NCBI GenBank assembly: GCA_903953615.1
Contig: CAJBKH010000166.1
Coordinates: 1-5,785 of the forward strand
Origin: an uncultured Bacteroidota bacterium
GTDB lineage: Bacteria; Bacteroidota; Bacteroidia; NS11-12g; UBA955
Direction of reading: 5' to 3'
DNA: 5,785 nt
Below are positions 1 through 4,964 of this stretch, piece after piece; positions within the stretch are counted from its first letter, which is position 1; every line of letters starts with the position of its first letter. The translations under genes and the position numbers were made by a program. The notes below the pieces were generated by a model. That model had not been told where the DNA came from and made no database searches. It saw nothing but the letters and a program-made list of their open reading frames with translations.

Positions 1-2
1 CC

Positions 3-320
3 GTAGGTAAAAGCGCTTTTGGTATTTGCAAACCCTTGTTGGTAGATGGCGGTATTTACATATCAACCGAGCTGGGTAAACATGGTCAGAACATTTGGTA
101 CGCCATTATAACCGCCATATTGGGCGGTAAAAAATTATTGTTTCCCATTCCATCAGTGACCCAAGCAGATATTTTATTTTTAAAATCATTGGCCGAATCT
201 GGGACTTTCAAGCCAGTCATCGATCGCAGCTTTCCATTGTCAGAAATAGTAGCGGCATACGAGTATGTAGAGTCGGGGCAAAAAGTTGGCAATGTTATTT
301 TAAAGGTAGGAGAGTTGTAA
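3..320 (+). CDS. MDR-family NAD(P)-dependent alcohol dehydrogenase/quinone reductase, C-terminal part (5' truncated by the window)
   Basis: The frame is open from base 3 to the TAA at 318-320, giving the last 105 residues of a protein that starts upstream of the window. The visible part matches the C-terminal half of the medium-chain dehydrogenase/reductase superfamily (COG0604, quinone oxidoreductase/zinc-type alcohol dehydrogenase). It has the end of the Rossmann nucleotide-binding domain with a GGIYISTELG strand-turn. After that comes the segment returning to the catalytic domain, with the usual FKPVIDR...FPL motif and a YVESGQKVGNVILKV tail. Such enzymes use NAD(P)H in the cytosol to reduce quinones, aldehydes or enones; the substrate cannot be told from this end. 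The TTG at 36 that could start a shorter ORF is internal, since homology continues upstream of it. The catalytic zinc ligands, if present, lie outside the window. The family call is firm; the specific function is open. Confidence 0.88.
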   Translation, partial: VGKSAFGICKPLLVDGGIYISTELGKHGQNIWYAIITAILGGKKLLFPIPSVTQADILFLKSLAESGTFKPVIDRSFPLSEIVAAYEYVESGQKVGNVILKVGEL

Positions 321-346
321 GTTCAGGCGTTTTAATCTTAAATTTG
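315..346 (+). promoter_or_regulatory. Bacteroidota-type promoter for the lipoprotein gene
   Basis: TTG at 315-317 and TAAATTTG at 339-346 are separated by 21 bases. This fits the TTG-N17-23-TAnnTTTG consensus known for the primary sigma factor of Bacteroidota. Transcription would start near 352, leaving a leader of about 25 bases before the ATG at 377. The -33 element overlaps the last codons of the upstream dehydrogenase gene. This is a sequence match only, but all fixed positions of the -7 box agree. Confidence 0.55.
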
Positions 347-376
347 CCACAAAATTTAGTTGAGTTGACTGATTAA

Positions 377-820
377 ATGCCAAAAAAAATATCTAAACTT
401 TTTATACTGTTGTGCTTCTTTTTCAGTGCTTGCAACCGCATTGAATCTGCTGATACCTTGTCGCCTGAAACCATGAATAAGCTAAAGGCCATGGGTTTAT
501 TGAATGCGAAGGAGGGCTTGGTTTGTTATTATTCCAATTACAAGGAGGAAATAGTTGGAAGTATTATTACCAATCAGCGCTTAGCGCATTATTGGATAGA
601 TGAGAAAGATAGCAGTAAATCAGAAATTGAATCGGCTTACTATTCTGAAATCGTCAATATAGTTGACCATTTTCAGGTGCAAGATTTCGATTGTCCTTAT
701 TTAGAGGTAACCAAGAGTGATAGCACGCAATTTAGAGTATATGTCGATGGCAATGCAGAAGAAAAGCAACATTTTTATCAAACCGCATTGGCTCTTTGGA
801 AACAGAAACTAAAAAAATAA
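377..820 (+). CDS. Small predicted lipoprotein, possibly with a PH-like domain
   Basis: This is a 147-residue protein of unknown function. The N-terminus is a lipoprotein signal: basic MPKK, a hydrophobic stretch at about residues 8-16, and a lipobox-like FSAC ending at Cys19, where signal peptidase II would cut and the lipid would be attached. The mature protein is therefore expected to be anchored to the inner or outer membrane, facing the periplasm or the surface. Residues about 46-145 look like one compact mixed alpha/beta domain. It has YYSN, then SIITNQRLAHYWID, an acidic AYYSEIVNI segment, a strand ending FRVYVDG and a terminal helix (EEKQHFYQTALALWKQKLKK). This order resembles bacterial PH-like domains, but that is my pattern reading and not a firm assignment. 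The ATG at 377 is chosen because it gives a complete signal peptide and follows a good promoter; there is no clear Shine-Dalgarno. It is probably a single-gene transcript. Confidence 0.8.
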   Translation: MPKKISKLFILLCFFFSACNRIESADTLSPETMNKLKAMGLLNAKEGLVCYYSNYKEEIVGSIITNQRLAHYWIDEKDSSKSEIESAYYSEIVNIVDHFQVQDFDCPYLEVTKSDSTQFRVYVDGNAEEKQHFYQTALALWKQKLKK

Positions 821-876
821 TATTTAACATGAGTTTTATTAGCAGTGCGTTCGCTTGGAGTGGATTTTTATGCGAA

Positions 877-900
877 CCGTTTAAACCAAATCCGTTTAAA
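877..900. repeat. Short direct repeat CCGTTTAAA x2
   Basis: CCGTTTAAA occurs at 877-885 and again at 892-900, a 15-base period. The first copy overlaps the palindrome GTTTAAAC (879-886). Just upstream, GTTCGC (849-854) pairs with GCGAAC (872-877) around a 17-base loop. No function can be assigned; it may be a remnant of an intergenic repeat. Confidence 0.4.
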
Positions 901-970
901 AGAAAAAAGCTATTTCTATAAAGACTTTTTAATTCCTAGCCTTTTCTGTGTTCCTTTAGTTTGAAAAGTA

Positions 971-994
971 AAAACATGCCACCTAGTATGTTTT
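971..994. terminator. Hairpin, possible bidirectional terminator
   Basis: AAAACATGC (971-979) pairs with GTATGTTTT (986-994), including one G-T pair, around a six-base loop. Read on the plus strand the arm ends in UUUU. Read on the minus strand the inner pair becomes a mismatch, leaving a 7-bp stem followed by UUUUUACUUUU. It lies about 150 bases after the lipoprotein stop and about 240 bases after the LysR stop, so it could end either transcript. The stem is AT-rich and weak for a classical intrinsic terminator. Confidence 0.3.
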
Positions 995-1004
995 AAAAAG
1001 CCAA

Positions 1005-1051
1005 CACATAAACCACCCTTAATTTTTGAATACCAAAAATTAACTTATGTG
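1005..1051. repeat. Large composite inverted repeat (10-bp plus 7-bp arms)
   Basis: A perfect 10-bp inverted repeat, TTAATTTTTG (1019-1028) and CAAAAATTAA (1034-1043), encloses a five-base loop. It is flanked by a second perfect pair, CACATAA (1005-1011) and TTATGTG (1045-1051), giving 17 paired positions with an asymmetric internal loop (seven bases on the left, one on the right). It sits midway between the two convergent stops. It could act as a terminator or RNA 3'-end structure in either direction, or be the remains of a small inverted-repeat element. Confidence 0.55.
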
Positions 1052-1130
1052 CCTTAAAAAATTGTAGCGTATTTGCAAGAAGTTTGAAACTATTCAAAAT
1101 TAGAATTTAAAATAGATAGCATTAGTAAAA

Positions 1131-1171
1131 TCTTTTGTGACTTTTTACTTCGTAGCGGCTTTGCGGTGTGT
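1131..1171. repeat. Degenerate CTT(T/C)G(T/C)G-type intergenic repeats
   Basis: CTTTTGTGA, CTTCGTAGC and CTTTGCGGTG follow each other at spacings of about 15 bases. A similar phrase (TTTTCTGTGTTCCTTTAGTTT) occurs near 942-962, and TTCGCAGAG near 1206-1214 is related. From memory, phrases of the type CTTTGTG..CTTTGCGG are common in intergenic DNA of Bacteroidota, often near the ends of genes. I treat this as a degraded copy of such a repeat; no function is claimed. Confidence 0.3.
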
Positions 1172-1173
1172 TC

Positions 1174-1207
1174 AAAAAATAGTCTATTTAAGGTCTTCAT
1201 AAGACTT
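1174..1207 (-). terminator. Candidate terminator of the LysR gene
   Basis: On the minus strand, starting 27 bases after the LysR stop, GUCUU-AUG-AAGAC forms a small stem-loop (1193-1205). Next comes AAATAG-A-CTATTT (1177-1189), which runs directly into a tract of six U (1174-1179). Hairpin plus U-run in the right place suggests an intrinsic terminator, but both stems are short and AT-rich. Confidence 0.38.
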
Positions 1208-1233
1208 CGCAGAGTTGTAGTAAAGTGTTTTGT

Positions 1234-2157
1234 CTAATACTGCTCGTACCAACTAAACTTCTCATGCACAATACTTGCTTTTTCTTTTTTCAAGTATTCC
1301 AAGTAAGCCAAGGCTGCGGGTGAATGTTTTTTGCCTTTCAGCCATATGAGTCGCCATGTGGTTTTAATCGGTAAACCTTTCACAGGTATAATTTGTAAGG
1401 TCTGGTTGTGCAGTTCGTTACGTATGCCAATTAAGGGCATGATGGAATAACCCAGGCCTGCAAGTAAAGCTTGTTTCACGGCTTCATTCGAGGTAAGCTC
1501 CATTTTTTTGAGTACCGTTAAATGCTGTTGGTCAATAAAGCGCTCCATGGTTTGGCGGGTGCCCGAACCTTTCTCGCGAAAGATTATTGGCAGGTCGTTG
1601 AATATGGCTTTTGTGCCAGTGCGTTTGGGTAGTTTGGGTTGGGCCGGACCAACCAAAAACAATTTGTTTTGCAAAAGATCTATTTTTTCGAAATTCAGTG
1701 CATCGGGCAATAGCGACACCAAAGCAAAATCCACTTCATTGTTTTCTAAACTCGCAATTACTTTTTGTTTGTTGGTAACATCCATCAACAATTCTATGCC
1801 TTGGTGTTCTTGGATAAAATCGGCCAAGAAATAAGGCATCACATATTTACCAGTGGATACAACGGAGAGTTTGAGTCGACCTGTTAATTGACCTTTATAG
1901 GCAGCGGTTTTATAATTGATGGCATACACTTGGTTGAGAATATTCTCGGCCGCTACTGCTAGTTCTTTTCCAAAATCGGTGATATAAATTTTGCGGCCTA
2001 GTACTTCGGTGAGCGGTATTTCGAATTGGTTTTGAAAATTTTTTAGTTGAATAGAAACCGCTGGTTGGGTAAGGTGCAGGGCCTCGGCAGCCTTTGTTAC
2101 ACTCTGGGTTTGTACAATTTTTAAAAATATCTGCAATTGGTTGAGGGTGTAGTTCAT
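1234..2157 (-). CDS. LysR-family transcriptional regulator
   Basis: This 307-residue protein has the normal length and layout of LysR-type regulators. An N-terminal winged helix-turn-helix (about residues 3-62, with the recognition region SVTKAAEALHLTQPAVSIQL at 19-38) is followed by a linker helix and a periplasmic-binding-protein-like effector domain (about 92-293). The effector domain has the strand LKLSVVSTGKYVMP at 96-108, the phrase REKGSGTRQTMERFI at 194-208 and SNEAVKQALLAGLGYSIMP at 223-241. These are typical of the CbbR-like branch, which often senses small metabolites. The inducer cannot be predicted. Its start is 70 bases from the icd start on the other strand. That divergent arrangement is typical of LysR proteins that control the neighbouring gene and repress their own. 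The start (MNYTLNQLQIF) matches the usual family N-terminus. Family confidence is very high; the target is inferred from position. Confidence 0.95.
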   Translation of the reverse strand: MNYTLNQLQIFLKIVQTQSVTKAAEALHLTQPAVSIQLKNFQNQFEIPLTEVLGRKIYITDFGKELAVAAENILNQVYAINYKTAAYKGQLTGRLKLSVVSTGKYVMPYFLADFIQEHQGIELLMDVTNKQKVIASLENNEVDFALVSLLPDALNFEKIDLLQNKLFLVGPAQPKLPKRTGTKAIFNDLPIIFREKGSGTRQTMERFIDQQHLTVLKKMELTSNEAVKQALLAGLGYSIMPLIGIRNELHNQTLQIIPVKGLPIKTTWRLIWLKGKKHSPAALAYLEYLKKEKASIVHEKFSWYEQY

Positions 2158-2173
2158 AAATATATTTAATGGA

Positions 2174-2190
2174 TTATATTACAAAGATAA
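2174..2190. promoter_or_regulatory. Possible LysR operator (TTAT-N9-ATAA dyad)
   Basis: In the 70-base divergent region, TTAT (2174-2177) and ATAA (2187-2190) form a dyad with nine bases between them. A third half site, TTAT, lies at 2199-2202. LysR proteins usually bind interrupted dyads containing T-N11-A, and this fits loosely. The dyad covers the -7 box of the LysR gene itself, which would suit autorepression. The region is so AT-rich that such a match can arise by chance. Confidence 0.3.
2182..2189 (-). promoter_or_regulatory. -7 box of the LysR gene promoter
   Basis: On the minus strand this reads TATCTTTG, a perfect TAnnTTTG box, 24 bases before the LysR start codon. Transcription would begin near 2175. 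The nearest upstream TTG is 26 bases away, slightly beyond the usual spacer range, so the -33 element is weak, as might be expected of a regulated promoter. Confidence 0.5.
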
Positions 2191-2215
2191 ATAAAAACTT
2201 ATGTAAAAACCTTCG

Positions 2216-2223
2216 CAATTTTG
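2216..2223 (+). promoter_or_regulatory. Weak -7-like box directly before icd
   Basis: CAATTTTG differs from TAnnTTTG at one position and ends four bases before the icd ATG. If used, the transcript would start at or just after the ATG and be almost leaderless. There is no TTG at a proper distance upstream. It may be an activator-dependent promoter, or the true promoter may have another form. Confidence 0.22.
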
Positions 2224-2227
2224 TACC

Positions 2228-3685
2228 ATGCAAAATCAAACTAATCATATCACCCGCATTACCGTAGCAAAAGGCGATGGCATTGGTCCTGAGATAATGG
2301 ACGCCACCCTAGCCATCATTAAAGCCGCTGGTGCACAAATTGAAATCGATGAAATTGAAGTAGGTGAAAAAGTATACCTCGCTGGCAACTCTGCCGGTAT
2401 TGCCCCCGAAGCATGGGATACCATTCGCAAAAACAAAATCTTTTTAAAGGCACCAATCACCACCCCTCAGGGTGGCGGGTATAAAAGTTTGAATGTTACC
2501 ACCCGTAAATTTTTAGGCTTGTATGCCAATGTTCGTCCTTGCATGAGTTTGCATCCCTTTGTAAGTACTAAGCACCCAATTATGGATTTGGTAATTGTGC
2601 GCGAAAATGAAGAGGATTTATACGCAGGTATCGAGCATCAACAAACCGACGAAGTGGTGCAATGTTTGAAATTAATCAGTCGTCCAGGCTGCGAAAAAAT
2701 AGTACGTTACGCTTTCGAATACGCCAAACAACAAAACCGCAAAAAGGTCACTTGTTTTACCAAAGATAATATCATGAAACAAACCGATGGCCTGTTTCAC
2801 CAAGTATTCGATGAGATTGCCAAAGACTATCCAGAAATTGAAAACGAACATTGGATCATTGATATAGGCGCAGCAAAAATGGCGGACACCCCCGAGGCTT
2901 TTGATGTGATAGTAATGCCCAACTTGTATGGCGATGTGTTGAGTGATGTGGCGGCACAAATTACTGGTTCGGTAGGCTTGGCAGGCTCGGCTAACATAGG
3001 TGAAGAGTGTGCCATGTTCGAAGCCATCCACGGCTCGGCACCACGCAGAGCAGGTCAAAATGTAGCCAATCCTTCAGGGTTGTTACAAGGTGCTATCATG
3101 ATGTTAAACCATATTGGTCAAACAGGGGTAGCAGAAAAGGTTCAGAATGCTTGGCTTAAAACTTTAGAAGAGGGCATTCATACTTACGATATTTTTAAGG
3201 AAGGTATCAGTAAAAGAAAAGTAAGCACAACGGAGTTTGCCGAAGCAGTGATTGCCAATTTAGGTAGTCAACCAAGTTTACTAAAATCAGTTTCATATGC
3301 CAATAGCTCTGCACTTCAATTGCCAAAATACCAACGCAAAAATGCTGCTAAGAAAACCTTGGTAGGGGTCGATGTGTTCATACACTGGGGCGGTTCTGAT
3401 GCCAATGCCTTGGCCGAGAAAGTGCGCCAAATAGAACATGGCGGTTTACAATTAAGCATGATCACCAATAGGGGCATAAAAGTTTGGCCTGATGGTTTTA
3501 GAGAAACATTTTGCACCGACCATTGGCGCTGTCGATTCAAACCAAGCGACGGCAATGAAATGAAAAAAACGAACATTCTAACCTTGCTAGAGAAAGCCAA
3601 TGATCAAAATATCGATACGATAAAAACTGAAAACCTTTACACATTTGATGGCAAGGCTGCATACTCACTAGGACAAGGACAATAA
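2228..3685 (+). CDS. icd: NADP-type isocitrate dehydrogenase (Thermus/Rickettsia-like, long form)
   Basis: This 485-residue enzyme of the TCA cycle oxidatively decarboxylates isocitrate to 2-oxoglutarate in the cytosol. The catalytic beta-decarboxylating dehydrogenase domain covers about residues 8-345. Residues about 375-480 form the extra C-terminal domain found in the longer Thermus/Rickettsia-type enzymes. By comparison with the E. coli enzyme I read the isocitrate ligands as Ser87, Asn89, Arg93, Arg103, Arg125, Tyr132 and Lys179. The metal aspartates are Asp212, Asp236 and Asp240. The family signature NLYGDVLSDVAAQITGSVGL is at 232-251. The cofactor loop HGSAPRRAG (268-276) has Arg273-Arg274 where E. 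coli has Lys-Tyr and NAD enzymes have Asp-Ile, which favours NADP. The ATG at 2228 places the first conserved strand (ITVAKGDGIGPEI) as usual. The gene is first in a tight five-gene cluster and divergent from a LysR gene. All key residues are present. Confidence 0.96.
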   Translation: MQNQTNHITRITVAKGDGIGPEIMDATLAIIKAAGAQIEIDEIEVGEKVYLAGNSAGIAPEAWDTIRKNKIFLKAPITTPQGGGYKSLNVTTRKFLGLYANVRPCMSLHPFVSTKHPIMDLVIVRENEEDLYAGIEHQQTDEVVQCLKLISRPGCEKIVRYAFEYAKQQNRKKVTCFTKDNIMKQTDGLFHQVFDEIAKDYPEIENEHWIIDIGAAKMADTPEAFDVIVMPNLYGDVLSDVAAQITGSVGLAGSANIGEECAMFEAIHGSAPRRAGQNVANPSGLLQGAIMMLNHIGQTGVAEKVQNAWLKTLEEGIHTYDIFKEGISKRKVSTTEFAEAVIANLGSQPSLLKSVSYANSSALQLPKYQRKNAAKKTLVGVDVFIHWGGSDANALAEKVRQIEHGGLQLSMITNRGIKVWPDGFRETFCTDHWRCRFKPSDGNEMKKTNILTLLEKANDQNIDTIKTENLYTFDGKAAYSLGQGQ

Positions 3686-3700
3686 AACTAAAATATACAG

Positions 3701-3943
3701 ATGCAACTACAACTCATAAAAGGTGAATTCAATGCCAACGATGCATTGACATTGGTTACGCAAATGGTACAATTGAAAATTCAGTTCCATGTCAATCAAA
3801 TTAATATCCAAAGCAACGAAGAGGATATTAAACGAAGAGAAGGTAAAATTAAACAATTGCAAAAGGCTTTGTTTGATTTGAGAAATAGTATTCAAAATCA
3901 GCCTAAGAATTTAAAAATAGAAGCCTTTATAAACATTGAATAA
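3701..3943 (+). CDS. Small helical/coiled-coil protein of unknown function
   Basis: This is an 80-residue protein beginning 15 bases after icd. It starts with a short strand (MQLQLIKGEF). A helix at about residues 12-36 follows (ANDALTLVTQMVQLKIQFHVNQI), then a highly charged second helix at about 38-66 (SNEEDIKRREGKIKQLQKAL...) with a heptad-like pattern. The shape suggests a helical hairpin or coiled coil that forms oligomers or binds a partner. There are no cysteines, membrane segments or catalytic motifs. I do have a faint memory of similar short hypothetical proteins in Bacteroidota, but no function is known to me. Its place directly behind icd and one base before the next gene supports a real, co-translated gene. 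It is expected to be cytosolic. Confidence 0.75.
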   Translation: MQLQLIKGEFNANDALTLVTQMVQLKIQFHVNQINIQSNEEDIKRREGKIKQLQKALFDLRNSIQNQPKNLKIEAFINIE

Positions 3944-3944
3944 T

Positions 3945-4118
3945 ATGAATAGCATCAGTGTAAAAGCCACCATTTTTTTAATGCTTACAATCGCCGTCTT
4001 GATTTTATCATACGCTACTGAAGACATTATTGAATCTAGGCTGTATGCATCTGTAGGTTTTTTTATGGTCATCTATGTTGTGTCATTGCTTTCAAATAAA
4101 CCAAGGATAACAGACTAA
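3945..4118 (+). CDS. Small membrane protein with two transmembrane helices
   Basis: This is a 57-residue protein of unknown function. The ATG at 3945 lies one base after the TAA of the previous gene, so I prefer it to the TTG at 3936, which overlaps that gene. Two hydrophobic helices are visible. One is at about residues 8-24 (ATIFLMLTIAVLILSYA); the other is at about 34-51 (LYASVGFFMVIYVVSLLS). They are joined by an acidic loop (TEDIIESR), and a short polar tail (NKPRITD) follows. It is probably an inner-membrane hairpin protein. No family is recognised. Tight linkage on both sides (1 and 3 bases) argues for translation coupled to its neighbours. Confidence 0.68.
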   Translation: MNSISVKATIFLMLTIAVLILSYATEDIIESRLYASVGFFMVIYVVSLLSNKPRITD

Positions 4119-4121
4119 AAA

Positions 4122-4958
4122 ATGTTCGAAGGAAGAAGATTGCTAATCGCCACAAAACACGGAAAGGAAAAGGTAATTGCGCCAATAATAGAAGCGCAAA
4201 TTCGCGTTAAATGTTTTGTGTCTTCTGAATTCGATACTGATCAGTTGGGTACCTTTACAGGAGAAATTGAACGTCAGAAAGACGTATTGACGACACTCAA
4301 ACAGAAATGTTTGTTGGCGATGGAAATGGAAAATTGTGATTTAGCGATGGCAAGTGAGGGGTCGTTTGGCCCCCATCCATCGCTTTTTTTTATTCCAGCA
4401 AATGATGAATTTTTAATCTTTATTGATAAACTAAATGGGTTGGAAATTATTGTTAGAGAACTTAGTACTGATACCAACTTTAATGCAGCACAAGTCGATA
4501 CTGAAAAAGAAGTCTTTGAATTTGCAAAGGCTATAAAATTTCCTTCACATGGTTTGATTTTAAGAAAGGCTAAAAATGATTTTACTGAAATAGTAAAGGG
4601 AATAAATAGTGAGGCGAAATTGTTACAAAACAGTCAGTATTTTTTACGACAATATGGTTCCCTATATATCGAAACAGACATGCGGGCTTTGTATAATCCT
4701 ATTCGCATGCAAGTAATTGAAAAGGTCACTCACAAAATGGCACAGAAACTCAATACTTTTTGTCCATCCTGCCTTATGCCTGGTTTTGGTGTGGTGAAAG
4801 TTAAGCCCGGTTTGCCTTGCTTGCTCTGCAATTACGGGACAAACAATGCCCTCAGTCATATTTTTGAATGTCACAAATGTAAGTACATACATGAACTAAA
4901 ATATCCAAACGAACAAACGCAAGCCGATCCTATAAGCTGCGACAGATGTAATCCATAA
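4122..4958 (+). CDS. DUF6671-like protein with C-terminal cysteine pairs
   Basis: This 278-residue protein has no known biochemical function. The N-terminal half contains the conserved phrases I associate with the DUF6671 family: LLIATKHGKEKVIAPIIE (7-24), DTDQLGTFTGEIER (38-51), DLAMASEGSFGPHP (73-86) and RELSTDTNF (112-120). Residues 183-196 hold another conserved-looking block, IETDMRALYNPIRM. The C-terminal part has four CxxC pairs (214/217, 233/236, 250/253, 273/276), enough for two zinc-ribbon-like sites. Such knuckles could bind zinc and contact nucleic acid or protein. The many conserved polar residues in the first half (His13, Glu16, Asp38, Asp40, Glu79, His85) suggest an enzyme rather than a pure binding protein; this is inference. 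The gene starts three bases after the membrane protein gene and ends six bases before pyrC. A run of eight T lies at 4384-4391 within the frame. Confidence 0.82.
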   Translation: MFEGRRLLIATKHGKEKVIAPIIEAQIRVKCFVSSEFDTDQLGTFTGEIERQKDVLTTLKQKCLLAMEMENCDLAMASEGSFGPHPSLFFIPANDEFLIFIDKLNGLEIIVRELSTDTNFNAAQVDTEKEVFEFAKAIKFPSHGLILRKAKNDFTEIVKGINSEAKLLQNSQYFLRQYGSLYIETDMRALYNPIRMQVIEKVTHKMAQKLNTFCPSCLMPGFGVVKVKPGLPCLLCNYGTNNALSHIFECHKCKYIHELKYPNEQTQADPISCDRCNP

Positions 4959-4964
4959 TTTCTA

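Larger units (their letters stand above)
821..1233. other. Non-coding region between convergent genes
   Basis: About 410 bases lie between the lipoprotein stop and the LysR stop (on the minus strand). I find no ORF longer than about 30 codons that looks real. The stretch is AT-rich and contains a short direct repeat (877-900), two separate hairpins in the middle (971-994 and 1005-1051), degenerate CTT-G-G repeats (1131-1171) and a hairpin with a U-run on the LysR side (1174-1207). These are listed separately. The overall picture is a terminator and repeat-remnant zone between two convergent transcripts. Confidence 0.7.

Noticed and set aside
36..320. Treating the TTG at 36 as the start of a 94-residue gene
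   Set aside because: The frame is open to the window edge and the upstream residues continue the dehydrogenase fold, so the gene is truncated by the window and not a short gene.
829..921. A 30-codon ORF on the plus strand (MSFISSAFAW...KRKKLFL)
   Set aside because: It is short, spans the GTTCGC/GCGAAC inverted repeat and the direct repeat, has no recognisable motif and no promoter. It is more likely chance or repeat-derived.
821..1233. CRISPR array, small RNA gene or tRNA in the intergenic zone
   Set aside because: There are no regularly spaced repeats of CRISPR size, no cloverleaf, and no clear promoter plus terminator unit for a small RNA.
1508..1834. A 108-codon plus-strand ORF within the LysR gene
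   Set aside because: It is the antisense shadow of a clear LysR gene with intact domain structure.
2672..3058. A 128-codon minus-strand ORF inside icd, and other minus-strand ORFs within icd and pyrC
   Set aside because: They are antisense to well-conserved coding regions, have unlikely compositions and match nothing known. They are shadows of the real genes.
3936..4118. TTG start at 3936 for the small membrane protein
   Set aside because: The ATG at 3945 directly follows the stop of the previous gene and keeps both membrane helices; the TTG only adds three residues inside the previous gene.
4384..4391. Run of eight T in the DUF6671-like gene as a programmed slippage or phase-variation site
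   Set aside because: The frame continues intact with conserved residues on both sides, and a run of eight T is not remarkable in AT-rich DNA. No alternative frame product is evident.
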